Origin: Lolium rigidum
Taxonomy: Eukaryota; Streptophyta; Magnoliopsida; Poales; Poaceae
Reading direction: 5' to 3'
NCBI RefSeq assembly: GCF_022539505.1
Contig: NC_061511.1
Location: 37,685,144 to 37,749,143, forward strand
Length of the DNA stretch: 64,000 nt
The notes beneath the pieces were generated by a model that saw only the letters and a list, made by a program, of their open reading frames with translations, searched no databases and was not told where the DNA came from. A program made the position numbers and the translations under genes. Numbering within the stretch: position 1 is the stretch's first letter; each line of letters begins with the position of its first letter. Of this stretch, positions 11,369-23,092 are shown piece after piece.

Positions 11369-12791
11369 GCCTCCTCGAGCATCTGCGGGAGGTCATGGGT
11401 GACGACGGCGAGGTCTTGCTACTGGCGATCAATGGCATGGGCGAGGTCATGGCATCGTTCAGGAAGGCTCAGCGAGTGTCACGGTGCTCTCGGAACAGCA
11501 AGAGGTGGTCAAGCACAGGGGTGCTGGTCATGCGTCCGTGGGTACTGTGGCGGTCGTCGTCGTTGCCCACGGCGGTGACAGGGCGCGGGCGAGCTAGTGG
11601 GAGTGTCTGGCAGTGTCCTGATGCTGAGGCGAGGCTACGCACAGGCGCTGATGGCGAGGGGCGGTCGGAGCTGACGGGTCGATGCGGCGCTCTGGCACGC
11701 CCTGGCGTCGCAACCATGCCGACCCTGGCGTCACTGGCTGACATGGGCGTGTCTGTTGCTGGCGTGTGCTGGCCTTGTCTCGATCAAGGGGGTGGACGAG
11801 CAGACGCAGGGGAGTGAGGGGGACCTCCCAGACATGGTGCTGCGAGTCGGTGACGCGTGGAGAGAGAGATGGCCGGGGGGTGAGCATGAGCTCATGGCAT
11901 GGCCAAGTTTGGTCGTTTCATTGCCTTGACCAAAGGGTGCAAGTGGTGGATTCTGTCCAGGGATGACAGAGGGAGTGAGGGGAGGTCAGGGTGCACTTGG
12001 TTCACTCACCAAAATCCAGCATGGGCTCAGTTTGATTCACTGCCTGCAAGGTGCTCGACACAATGCCCGCAAGAAATAAATTTTTGAATTTTTCAGTGAA
12101 TTTTGGTGGAGTTGCTTGGAATAATGTTTGGAGTAGAATGGTGGAGGTGGTGTACAAAATGGTGCAGTTTTGTGAAATCACAAAATGGGTATGATCTTCT
12201 TTTTGTTTCAAGGTTGCTACTTGTCCATTTTATAATAAGCAATGTAGGCAGAGTCAACTATGGTGGTCAACACAAAAAGGGTTCACCTTGATATGCTCTT
12301 GGATGAGGTGGAAAAAGATGGGAGGGTTTAGTTTAGGATTTTCTTAATAGAAGGGCTCAAAGTGGGTAACATTTTATTATGGGCAGATTTGACCATCATT
12401 TCATGTGAGCTCAATTTGATTTCAAATTTGATTTGATTTGATTTTCTTTGATTCACAAAGTGTTATTTAGTGTTTAGTAACAATCTACAAGCAATGGCAC
12501 AAGCCAAGTTGGCCTAGATCAAAGTTTTGCAAAAATATCCATAAGCATATGTATGTGTTGAAATTTGGATTTTTCTCTAATTCTTTTTCTTTCCCTATTA
12601 TTGATCATGGGTTCATATATTAGGGTTTTAGCATCATTGCTAGGTACACACACCATCATCATGGCAAAAGCACAAGAATTACACAGGGGTACTATGCATA
12701 GCACATGTATTAATAAAAAGTTTTTGTTGGTTCTCAATTTTGAATTCTTGGAAACTCCTTTTCTTTATTTATTGAAATTTGGGATGTTACA

Positions 12792-13335
12792 CATTTGAAG
12801 TGAAACCTCAGTGGGAACTAAATTATTTAAATTGAGTTTCTTATAAAGAGAAAATGGCATGACACTTACCCCTGCTCCAAGGTCACATAGAGAATACTTC
12901 ACATAGGTATTCATAATTGTGCATGGAATAGTGGGAATACCTGGATCTCCACGCTTTTCTGGTAACTTCCCCTTAAAACAATAATCAACAGGCATGGCAG
13001 TAATAGTTTCATTAGGTATTTTTCTCTTGTTATTAACAATGTCTTTCATATATTTAGAATATGGAGGAATATTAATAGCATCAACAAGAGGAATTTTCAA
13101 GTATAATCTTTTTATCAATTCAATGAACTTCTCAAGCCTTTCATTATCTAAAGTTTTCATTACCTCTTGGGGATATGGTATTGGTCTTTGAACCATGGAT
13201 CCCTTTCTTTACCTTTTGGTTGAGGGTGAGCCTTCTTTTTCTTACTCTTCTCCTTGGAGGTTTGATGATCTTCACTTATTATAGGCTCAGGTTCTTTATT
13301 AGCATCATCTTCAGGTGGTTCTTGATGTGGTTGAG
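12792..13335 (-). pseudogene. B gag C-terminus and protease N-terminal part
   Basis: Middle segment of the B gag-protease. It begins with a charged gag tail rich in Glu, Lys and Pro (about 13335-13200). The pre-protease region (PYPQEVMKTL, GDPGIPTIPC) follows, then the protease active-site region CDLGAGVSVMPFSLYKKL, with the DLG triad typical of Athila-type proteases rather than DTG or DSG. A one-base shift near 13180-13195 separates the gag tail frame from the protease frame. Both edges are TE insertion sites: TSD CATTT with T2 on the left and TTGAG with T3 on the right. Confidence 0.8.
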
Positions 13336-16300
13336 TGTAACATCCCAAGAGTAACCCCTAGATCCTTTTTACCTTTCTTGCATTGTTGTCATGTCATCAT
13401 GTTGCATTCATGCATATCACCACCTTTTGGCTTTTATAAAATTGCATTTGGTTTTGACGTTGCTTGTGTTTGCTTGTTGTTCTTCTTTTCTTCCTCTCTC
13501 TTGGTTCATCCCCTTCCTCTTGTGATGTTCCAAGAAAAGCTAACAAGCCAAACCTATCCCTCTACTTGATCTATATTTCAAATAGGTCATGCCAAAATTC
13601 TTATATGGTTGCTATAAACCTCCCCTCTCTTTCTATTTTGCAATGCTAATAAGATGATCTTGAGTTGGGTTTTATTCCTCCCTCAAATGGTTGTCCTACT
13701 TAAGGTTTACCAAATATTTTGTACACCAAATATTTTGAATTCTATTTAAACCTCTATGGCTCCCTCTCTTTTCTCTCTTTTATTCTCAAGCCTACCATGT
13801 TGGTATCCCATGCTTGAGTCCTTCCCTGATTTCAACTCCACTCAAACTTCAAATTTCTCATCTCAAATTTCAGAAAATATTTTCAAATTTAAATGAGTTT
13901 TAAAACAGAAAAGAAAAGGAGGAAACTAAAACAGAACACAGGAAAGAAATAAAAGGAGAAAACCCTAAAACTACCCAGCAGCTCACCACCCGGAGCAGCC
14001 CAGCTACTCCACCCCGGCGGCCTGCTTCTTCTCTTCCTCCTGGCCCGGTCTCACTTCGCGGCCCAGCCCAACAATCCCGAAACGGTACGCCACGAGGGCA
14101 CTTTTTCCTTCTCCTTTATACGTCGACGACGACCGAGCTATATTGGGTAAAGACGTCTCCATGGACGCCACATTCCTGGAGCTTCCATCCATCGGCTCCA
14201 CGAGCTGGCTCTCTCCCTTTTAAGCGCCCAGCCCCTCCGTAGAAACCCTAGCCTTCCTCCTCCATCGCGCCGCCACCCCGTCTCCACCTCCTTCTCCACT
14301 TTTCCGTGAGAGAGAGGGTTTTTCCCGGAGCTTTCGACAACCGCCGCCGTCGCCATGGCCTGCATTGACACCACCTGAGCCCGGGAATCAAACCTCCGTA
14401 GCCTCCTCTTCGTCCTGGTCTGCTACACGGAAGGAAACGCACGCGGAAGCATCCCAAGTCCTTCCTCACCGACGCCAACATCTACCCTACCACATCGTCG
14501 TCCTCGTCTCCGGTGACCTCCTCCGCTCCCTCTCCACGTCGTCGTCAATCCCAGGGTGAGCAACCGCATCACCTCTTCCTCTTCCCTGCATGACTCGTTC
14601 GTTTCGAAGCCGGGAACAACAAACGCGACGCCACCATCCATGCACAGTTGCACACCACGGCCTCATCTTCTCCGGCGAGCCACCGCCTCCATGGGCCACT
14701 CCAGCACGAGCACCTCATACCGTTGTAAAGCTGAGAGTGAGGGCTACAATTTTCGTTTTGGAATCACTCTTTTTCATGGCTTGTACGCGACGCCATCTTC
14801 GAACAAAGTCATGTCCAAAAACTGTTTCAGTTTTGCTGGTAATCTGCCACGTCGAGGTCACGTTTTCTGGCGACGTTCACCGGCGGCACAGACCTCTCCA
14901 GGACGAGCCCATGGTATCCTTCGAAGCGCACCACCACCAGCTCCAACTCTCTCTTTTGTTCCGCGCCAATCCGACTCCCAGATTCATCGTTCTTGTCGCT
15001 TTAAAGTCCGTGCAAAAATCTGCCTACAGGAAACTCAGCTGTCACGTGTTCAATTTTGCTGTTCGAAAATTCAGTTAACCAGTTTTCACACCTTACGTTA
15101 ACTGATTTCCCCTTCTCTTCAAATCCTTCTAGCTAGCACATTGGCTCTAACCTTTGCACCACACTTGGCCGGCCTGGGCTCGATTCCTCACAGGCCGGAA
15201 TAAAACCAAAAATTTTGCAGCTTCTCATCCTTGCACTGACGTGGCCAGCGGACCCACCTGTCAGCTCTGGGCTAGCTGCACCTCGGTGACAAGTGTTTCA
15301 ACGTCAGAAAATCCTTTATCCAATTCTGTTTTTGTTCCCTGCCTCTTTTCCAAATGATTTAAAAATGCACTTTTACAATCCCTTTTCCTAGAAACTTTAT
15401 ATCCTGGAATATCAGAAAAACCTAATCTACATGCTTATAAAACTTGTTTCAACTTTTGAACAATATAAAATCTGACCACTTTATAAATTGGGATTAAATT
15501 GCTATAACTTGCAAAATTCATAACTTCATATCTATAACTCCAAATTCAATAAATTTTATATCTAAATGCATCAGAAAAACATGAGGAATTCAAATATCAC
15601 CCTTGTCATGCATCATTGGCATCATCTCTGAATTTTCCAAATTAAAACTTGCAAATTGAATTAAAAGTATATGTGAGGGTGTTTATCATTTCATGTGAAT
15701 TATGAGCACCCCACTTAAAATTGGCTTGCACATATCATCTTGCCATGTCATCATGCATCATATTGCGCATTGCATTTCCTTGTATTGATTTGTGCTATTA
15801 CTTTCTTGTATGTGCTATTTGCTTCTTCTCGAGTAGACACCGACGCTGAGCAGTTCGAGCAGGAGTTCGAGTACCACCCCGAGGAGGATCGCGCTTGTGC
15901 CACTACCTCTGATCTGACAGGCGAGCCCACCTCCTTCACCTATTTTACAGTTTCTTGCTCGTTGATCTATTGCTATCCCTATATTGCGATTCTGTTGTGT
16001 CACGTGTCCTATTCCACCTATTACCCTATATGAACCGAGTTACACCTCCTTGCCTTACCTGATGTTTGTTGTTTGCTAGCCTTGCGAGTCGTAGCGCGAG
16101 TTTAGGGTCTTGTTGATATCTCGATATGTTCGGGATATCTTGTTGGGAAGTTGACACATGATACACATCTAGATATTGTTGCTGTTATTTTGCTACAACT
16201 AAAATTGCTAAGGGATAATAATTATGCAGAGGCATCGGTGAGCCCCTTTGCAAAATCATCGGATTTTTGTCTCGCTTGTGTCCCCTAGGACCTGAGTTCT

Positions 16301-17742
16301 TGTTATCTGTTCTAAGGCTGAGCGCGCTAACCACTCGCGGGAGGATTTATCGGGACCCCCCATCACCCATTACCATTTCTCAAGTCCGTTGAAAAGGGGG
16401 CCACAACCTTGGTTTTATTTGCCTATGCCATGTATGTCATGCTTTACTTACTGTTACCTTCGGGTGTTTACTTCCTGTTGTCTTCGGGTGTTTATATTAT
16501 GTACTGTACCACGCGGAACGTTTAGCGAAGCGTGTGGTTTGCACGCCTAGACATTAACGCAAACCCTGAGTCCGCATCGGAGTACGGCCGAACTTCGTTT
16601 CGGGTAGCTTAGTCGGGTGGCCCCCTAGGCATTCTTGCAGAGCTGGGAACGGTCTTGTTGTGAGACTCCGCACTTGCTATGCGGGTTCGAGCATGCGTGT
16701 ATGGGAACATTAGTGCACCCCTGCAGGGTAAATCTTTTCGGAAAGCCGTGTCCGCGGTTATGGACGACTTGGAGCTGTTTAACTCGATCATAGAACAACT
16801 TACACCTAATCTTGTCACTAATAACTTGCTAATAATCTGCTTAGTAAGTTAGCACTAATTCAATGGATACTAAATAAAATTGTCAACTGTGTGAGTGCCT
16901 TCCCAGTACTTCTTTGCGAAGGGGGATCGCATTGGCTGGGTTTTGATTGCAGAGTATAGAACTGCTAGCTCATGTGCTCTCTCACCTTCTCTGATAGACG
17001 TATGTTGTAGCGTGTCTCTATAAGTTAGTTCTTGCTTTGCTGCCGCTAAACTCCACATATAGCCGGGCGAAGTTTATACCGCCCACCAGTGAGCACAGCT
17101 AGTCTTGTCTCGCAAGTACGTGCCATTGGTACTTACCCTCGTTTTTCTCCCTCTTTTTCCTGAACCTGCTTTTCGACAAACAGGTACGACAGATGATGAG
17201 CAGTTCGCTGGAGGCTACTTCGTTGAGTTTACGGACGACGACCTCGTCGGTTAGCAGGATCGCTCCTAGGCAGCAGCCTGTGGCTTGTTGGTTATGGACC
17301 CGATTGGTTATTTATGGACTCTTAGTCCGATTTGGATCTTGTCTGTACTCAGACTTATGTGCTTCTGCTATGTATGATGTACTGTTGGACATGTCGTCCA
17401 TTGAGTGTCATTTGGATCTTGCTCAGTAGAGCTTTGCTATAAACATTATTTCCATCTTTTGTGTCTTAGTGTTTATGCTGTGATATTATACCTGTATACC
17501 ACCCTTGTACCCTGTGCACCGTGCGTGTTTTTTGAAGTGCACAGGAAGGTGTAGCACCCAGGCCTGGAAAACTCAATGTGAGCCTATGAGGTGGGTGTTG
17601 TGTGCATGGGCGTGTCGAGCTTTGCTTGGCCTACCCATAAGCTTGGGAATGCGAGGCGACCTCGCGGTCCCTTGTAGTGACCTCATGCATGTAAACCCCT
17701 CGTACCTGCGCGCTCTTGGTTTTCCTACTCCTGGGGCTTATA
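13336..17742 (+). mobile_element. T3: solo LTR of a second Tekay-like family (4.4 kb, TSD TTGAG)
   Basis: Begins TGTAACATCCC and ends CTTATA (expected CA, so one C to T change), flanked by TTGAG at 13331-13335 and 17743-17747. Joining the flanks restores the B gag frame, which supports both edges. No internal genes are present. The sequence is distinct from T1/T2, but the start, size and U5 palindromes are similar. The promoter was not placed; a TTTTAAG-like motif near 14218 is only a weak candidate. Confidence 0.85.
16719..17134 (+). other. Structured module in T3 U5
   Basis: CCCTGCAGGG (16719-16728), CTTTTCGGAAAG (16734-16745), CCGT-GTCC-GCGG (16746-16757) and AAGTAC...GTACTT (17114-17134). 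The order is the same as in T1. The bases differ, but pairing is kept by paired changes or G-U wobble. Confidence 0.6.
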
Positions 17743-19490
17743 TTGAGACATTTCCTCATCATCTCCTTCATTATTATCTCCAGTTTTGGCATCAGAAATA
17801 GACATATCATTCTCTTGATCTTTAGAATTATCATTTTCTCTACTTTCATTGGGGGATTACCCTGCAAAAGATTTCTTCTTATGAGCTTCTTGCTCTTTTC
17901 TCTTTGGATGTCCCTGAGGATAATGAAGGTCCTGAGTGCTTGAGCCCCCTCTAGTATTAACTCCACATACATGTCTTTTCTCAGCAAGAAGCTTCTCATA
18001 TAATTTATTTTGAAGAGAAATCATTTGCTCTACTTGATTATTCATCATATGGTAGTGTTTGAAAGTCATTTTAAGAGAATCTAAACAAGAACTCAATCCT
18101 TAATGAATAATTACTATATTATGAGAGTTCTCTATTATATCCCTTTTAATATCATGTTCAAAGCATTTCTGATCGTAAGTAGAATTATTTAAACCATTAA
18201 CATAAGATATTTCAGTAGGAAGTGATACCTCTTCATTACCTTTACCAGAACATATAGAATGTACTTGAATAGGAAAGCATGGTTCATCAACATATAGAAT
18301 GTACTTGAATAGGAAAGCATGGTTCATCAATAGGAAGCTTGATACCCTTTTTAGAAAGTTCCTTCATGTGAGAAGTTTAATACCCATTTCTTTAATAGAC
18401 ATTGAAACTTCTTTCATGTCTTCATCAGATAATTCAAGAATGCCTCTCTTATTATGGATCACTTCCTCTTCTTCAATATGCCAATCATTATAATTCTGAT
18501 GAATGGTGTTCAATAATTCTCTAGCTTCCACCACAGTTATGTGTCTCAAAATGTCACCTTCAACACTATCTAGATAAGATCTAGATCCTTCAGTTAGCCC
18601 ATTATAAAATATATCAATTAATTGGTTCTCTTTAAACCATGAGCTGGACAATTCCTCTCAAGGGCACAATATCTCCCCAAGCTTGGGGAATACCTTCTTC
18701 TTTACCTTGAGCAAAGTTATTAATTTTAGCAACCATAGCATGTAGTTTACTAGGAGGGAAATATTTATTGTAAAATAAGTAAATGCATGCTTCTTTGCTA
18801 GTAATAAACTGTGGTGCTAAAGAATTATACCAAGCTTTTGCCTTTCTCCCTAAAGAGAAAGGAAACAATTTTAAGAAGTAATAGCATTGTTAGATTTCAG
18901 TACTACCAAATAAATTAGCTAGCTCATTAAGGTTTATTAAATGTTCATATGGAAGTTCTTATTCTCTACCATAAAAAATAATTGCTTCAGATTTTTCTAT
19001 TTTATTTGGGTCAACATCAAATTCATAATCTTTATCTTTGATGTAGATTGTAGATGCTTCACTTTTTCTAGCAACAGGAAATAAATCTCCTAAACAAGAA
19101 CTTAGACTAGCTTCAAATTTATCCAAATCATCTAAATCAATATTCATGAAAGCTTTAGTAAAGGCAATATCTTCTTCAGAGTGTGTTATTTAAGAACTAA
19201 GTGCACATTATTCATTATAAAGTTCATCTTCTTCATATTCAGATTCCATATATTCATCAGACAAAGACTTAGATAAATTAGGTGTCCCATCTCTATCCTT
19301 GTCAACATCTAACAAATCATTTTCAATTGTAGTAGACATTCTAGATAGTGGTGAACTTGTTTGAGAAATTTTTAATAGAAGGAGTAGAAGCAGCTTTAGG
19401 TGAAAAGTGTGGCCTACAAGGCAAATCCGTACCTCTCCTTGTGGTGGAAGGCACAATGACCTTCTTAGCAGGCTCCTTATCCTTTCCCAT
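17743..19490 (-). pseudogene. B gag (N-terminal and central part), degraded
   Basis: Gag would form the virus-like particle. The start is the ATG at 19490-19488 (MGKDKEPAKK), chosen because it follows the leader and matches the start of related Triticeae gags. A frameshift lies near 19340. The central Retrotrans_gag-like domain (18868-18632) has FPFSLGRKAKAWYNSL, KYFPPSKL and QAWGDI. A further conserved part (18651-18364) has LIDIFYNGL and ARELLNTI. A 40-bp tandem duplication (18251-18330) and several frame changes break the gene. A Lys/Glu-rich stretch near 17960-17860 leads to the T3 insertion. Confidence 0.75.
18251..18330. repeat. 40-bp perfect tandem duplication in B gag
   Basis: The unit at 18251-18290 is repeated exactly at 18291-18330. 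Because 40 is not a multiple of three, it shifts the gag frame. The lack of divergence suggests a recent slippage or repair event. Confidence 0.95.
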
Positions 19491-19520
19491 GATGACAAAC
19501 AAATAAGAGCATCAAGTAAA

Positions 19521-20955
19521 TGATAACCCCCAAGTGCAGGGGATCACCGTAGTACAATTCGATAAGTATTTGAGTGTCGAACCCACGAGGAGCTGAAGGT
19601 AAACTATCTATTCTCTGAATACCTATAACCCACTTATATGGCCTTCTATGCAAAGCTAGGATCTATAGTGTGTTTGTGTGCGTGAAGAGGTTTCTACTGT
19701 AAAACTATATATGCTGAAACTAAAATGCAAGAAGTAAAACTAATGCAACAAAAGTAAAGTCATATGAAGTGGAGTAAAAGGAAGTAACTCAAGGGAGTAA
19801 TTGTTCAAGCAAATTGCTATTTCATTTGTGTGGTTGTCACAATTAGTGAAGTTTAGTAGTCTTTTTAGTGTTTTTCTAGAGAGGAGCCATACATTGGTGC
19901 AGCCATAAACAATGGAAAATACACCACTAGTGATTGCTACCAAGGCCAATTAAGAACAAACAAGGGAATTATTAAGACATAAAGTACAACCGTCACTGTA
20001 AGTTTAAAGGTCCCCATAGTTATATCCCCCCGTTGATTAACCATGAATTAATACACAACATGAATCTAAGAATTGGGACATGGTTTCTGTCAAGCTTCAA
20101 TTGTCCCTCCTAATACCATCATGCAATGGTGACAACATCATACATTCCCCAACATATGTGTGCACTCATATATCAGTACAAGAAATAATCATATAAGATA
20201 AAAAATACTTATATGCAACCATCACAAAGTATCTCACAATTGACACGAACAAGTCACTACTCAAACAAAGACACTGAGACACAAAATACCATGGGAAATT
20301 CATAGATTGAAATACACATCATGTTTGCCAAGAGATTACAAATGGGTAGATGAAGATGGTGCTGATGATTTTGATGAACATGATGATGATGACCACACCG
20401 GACGGGGTTGGAATCCACCGGAGGTGATTCTGGCAGTGTTTCCCCCCTCCGATCTCCACTGGCGGCGGCCTGCTGACTCTCTGTTTATGTGTTTTTATCT
20501 CCGCCGCTGTAGCCTCGACGAAACCCTGGGGAGTCGTATATATAGGGTTTTTTTGGTCAAACGAAGTCTGTGGGCAAAGGATTGAGGCGAATCGAACGGC
20601 CGAGAGGGAAACGACACTAGGTGGCACGCCCATAGGGGGAGGGCGCGACACTGGGTGTATCTCCCATCCCCTTGACCTCTTGTTGTCCCACCTTAGCTCA
20701 TTTTGTTTGTCTCGAAAATTCCGAAGCGTGGCCCCTGACCTTTCCCTTTTTCGAGTCTCGTAGCTCATGGAAAGTAAAAACTACTAACAAAAGGTGTTTT
20801 TTTTGCCAAATAGAGTTAGAACCAGAGGAGAGAGGATTGTTTATAAAATCCCTGAAAATAATATAAGACATGCAAATAACATTATATAAGATGCAAATAG
20901 GTGGTAATATGTGGCAATAAATTGAAAAGTTCATGTATTCATTTTACATGCTTCG
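19521..20955 (-). mobile_element. Solo LTR in the leader of B (1.4 kb, TSD GTAAA)
   Basis: On the minus strand it ends GGGGGTTATCA at 19521, flanked by GTAAA at 19516-19520 and 20956-20960. The 5' terminal base appears mutated (CG instead of TG). A TATA box at 20544-20537 is followed by a CDS-free leader. Removing it with one TSD joins the B leader from the primer site to the gag start. It resembles Athila-like LTRs, which also end in GGTTATCA. No internal region is present. Confidence 0.7.
20537..20544 (-). promoter_or_regulatory. TATA box of the 19521-20955 LTR
   Basis: TATATATA on the minus strand, upstream of a pyrimidine- and CCG-rich leader. Confidence 0.5.
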
Positions 20956-20994
20956 GTAAATGATAGCAAGTGGTCTTACCAATAAAGCTAGGTT

Positions 20995-21011
20995 CCCCGG
21001 CAACAGCGCCA
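20995..21011 (-). other. Primer-binding site of B (tRNA-Asp type)
   Basis: Minus-strand TGGCGCTGTTGCCGGGG, 10 nt after the LTR end at 21022. It differs at one position from the plant tRNA-Asp complement present intact in element E, a primer typical of Athila-like elements. Confidence 0.75.
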
Positions 21012-21021
21012 GAAAATGTTT

Positions 21022-22223
21022 TGATGCCCACAAGTATAGGAGATCGCTGAAATCCTCGATGGGAAGTATTACCCTAATTTATAGTTCGACTAAGACTTTA
21101 GCAATTGAGACATCACTATCAACCTAACCTATAAACTCACAAAGTAAGTGGTGATTTTATAGCAGTTGATTCAAAGCAATAAAGACAAGTAACAAACAAC
21201 AGTAGCAAATTTCCTGTTTTCACCCGAAGTAGTATTATGTAACTTTCAGTGGCTAAAAGCATAGGCATGATGTAGTAGTGGGGTGTTGTATGAATAGTAT
21301 TAATCATATAATATAAGACAACTAACATAGCATCCATCTCCATATCAGTTGTATGTAGGTGTGTGCTCCAAATATAGCTGTGCATACTAACAGAGAGAAT
21401 TTACATGACATCTTTTATCCTGCTTGCCCATTTTACCGGGGCCAACTTGGAACTACAGGAAATTAAGTTTCATCATTTCGAATAGCCCAGAACAATACAT
21501 TAAGTTTCATGAACACACATTATCCTCGAACTATCACATATTCCCCTTGTTTTTCCCTATCTATCACCTTCGGGATTCGCATGTTCAACATAATAATAAG
21601 TAATACACCTTGCAAATAGATACCAACCTCATATATATGATAAAGCAATATAGGTTCAGTACTGAAATCATGTCACTCGGGCCCAAGTAACAAGCATTAA
21701 ACATAGCAAGGGTGTACCAACACTCATATATGAATATCCTCAAGACAAACACCTCAAATCTCGATACATATGGATGATTACATGATCAATCTCATCCAAA
21801 CCCCATCCACCTCTTAGGCCTATAGAGAATTACTCACTCATGGTGATGGAGAGTGAGACCATGGTTGTTGGTGATGACGGTGGTGGCGGTGATGCTGAAG
21901 CAGCCCTCGAAAACCCTCTTGCTGAGGTGGAGAGCAGGATCAATTTGACCCTTGAAATGAAGATCGTGGTCTCGGTGGTGCTATATTTGGCGAAACGCTT
22001 CGTGCCCCTCACAGGGTAGGTTTTTAGGGTATATATGGCACCACGCGAAGGGGGGAGGCGAGACGATGATCGAGGGCCAAACGGGCCCTGGTGGCGCCCT
22101 CTATCCTGGTGGGCGCGCCACCTAGCCTCATTTGGGCCTTGTGGCTCTCCTCTCGTGATCCAAATCTTCAAGTCCCTTCTTTTGGTGAAAAACTTTCGTT
22201 GTATTTTTCCTTGATTTTATTTC
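21022..22223 (-). repeat. B 5' LTR, promoter-proximal part
   Basis: The LTR ends (minus strand) in GGGCATCA at 21022, next to the primer site. A TATA box (ATATATA) is at 22036-22030. The LTR is cut at 22223 by H (TSD ATTTC) and continues at 35582. Total length with the distal part would be up to about 1.6 kb, usual for this group. Confidence 0.7.
22030..22036 (-). promoter_or_regulatory. TATA box of the B LTR
   Basis: ATATATA on the minus strand, just upstream of the probable B transcription start. Confidence 0.4.
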
Positions 22224-22584
22224 TGTGGGGACCCTGGACTAACTGTCCGAAATACCCTGTTATGTATACAGTTCACGATCCCATGATCAGTGCGCCGTGA
22301 ATCACATAACCGAACTGATATCAAAATTACATCATCCTTTACAAAACGGAATAAGAAAATTACAATAAGGTCTCATGACCAAACTTTACATAATAGCCTC
22401 GAAGGCCTAATCTAATCACCAGAGTAGCGGAATCACTTCAGCAGCGTAGAGCCCAAGTCATCTGCCTTAACCCTACAGGCAACTGACTGGGAAGACGTTC
22501 CTAGCTCGCACAGACGTCGTCAACTCCTTCTTCATTTGTCGAAATCCTCCAAGTCTGGCCAAGTAAATAGCCAGGGACAAAGCC

Positions 22585-23092
22585 GTGAGTACATTGGAAT
22601 TGTACTCACAAACCATCAAGAAGGTATTTTGCAAGAAATTGCAAGATAACAAGTGCTAATCTAAGATGACAAGAGGGAAGAGCTAATTTCTCTTTTGGAA
22701 ATAGCATGAAGAAGAGAAGCAGTTTCTCTTGTGGATATAGCATGAGAAAGAGAAATAGTTTCCCTTGTGGATGTAGCATCCCAACATCACAGTTGAAGGG
22801 GACACTAAGAAGGTTCTATGACATCTCTATATCTTTGTTGAAGAAGATACTTCAAAAGAGTTCCACAACATAAAACACTAGGATGGGGTAACCCAATTTA
22901 TTTATCCTTCCCGACCATCTCCATATGGTCGACACAACCTTTCACGTACCCTTCCGGTACTTCAAAACAAGTTCTTTCCTTTCATTTGCCAAACAATTTT
23001 TGTAAACCAAAACTCATCAGGCTAAGCAACAGCCATTCCAACCGTCCATGACCGCGGACGCGGCTATTCGAATAGATTTGACTCTGCAGAGT
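22585..23092 (-). other. Structured module in H U5 (left LTR)
   Basis: ACTCTGCAGAGT (23081-23092), CTATTCGAATAG (23064-23075), CCGC-GTCC-GCGG on the minus strand (23052-23063) and GTGAGTACA...TGTACTCAC (22585-22609). The order is as in T1. The third stem has a C-G pair where T1 has U-A and T3 has U-G. Confidence 0.6.

Larger units (their letters stand above)
8567..12791 (-). mobile_element. T2: solo LTR of the T1 family (4.2 kb, TSD CATTT)
   Basis: On the minus strand it starts TGTAACATCCC (12791) and ends GGGTGTTGACA (8567). It is flanked by CATTT at 8562-8566 and 12792-12796. It is the same family as the T1 LTR but in the opposite orientation, and no internal region is left. It is therefore a solo LTR, produced by recombination between the two LTRs of a full element. 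It splits the protease of B. A TATA box on the minus strand is at 11361-11368. Confidence 0.92.

Noticed and set aside
11395..11817. Open frames of 140 and fewer codons in the T2 LTR (GC-rich part)
   Set aside because: Overlapping frames on both strands in GC-rich LTR DNA, with no protein motif; they are by-products of base composition.
2971..12791. T1 LTR and T2 as arms of a large inverted-repeat DNA transposon
   Set aside because: Each has its own LTR ends; T2 has its own 5-bp TSD and T1 is joined to pol. They are independent insertions of one family.
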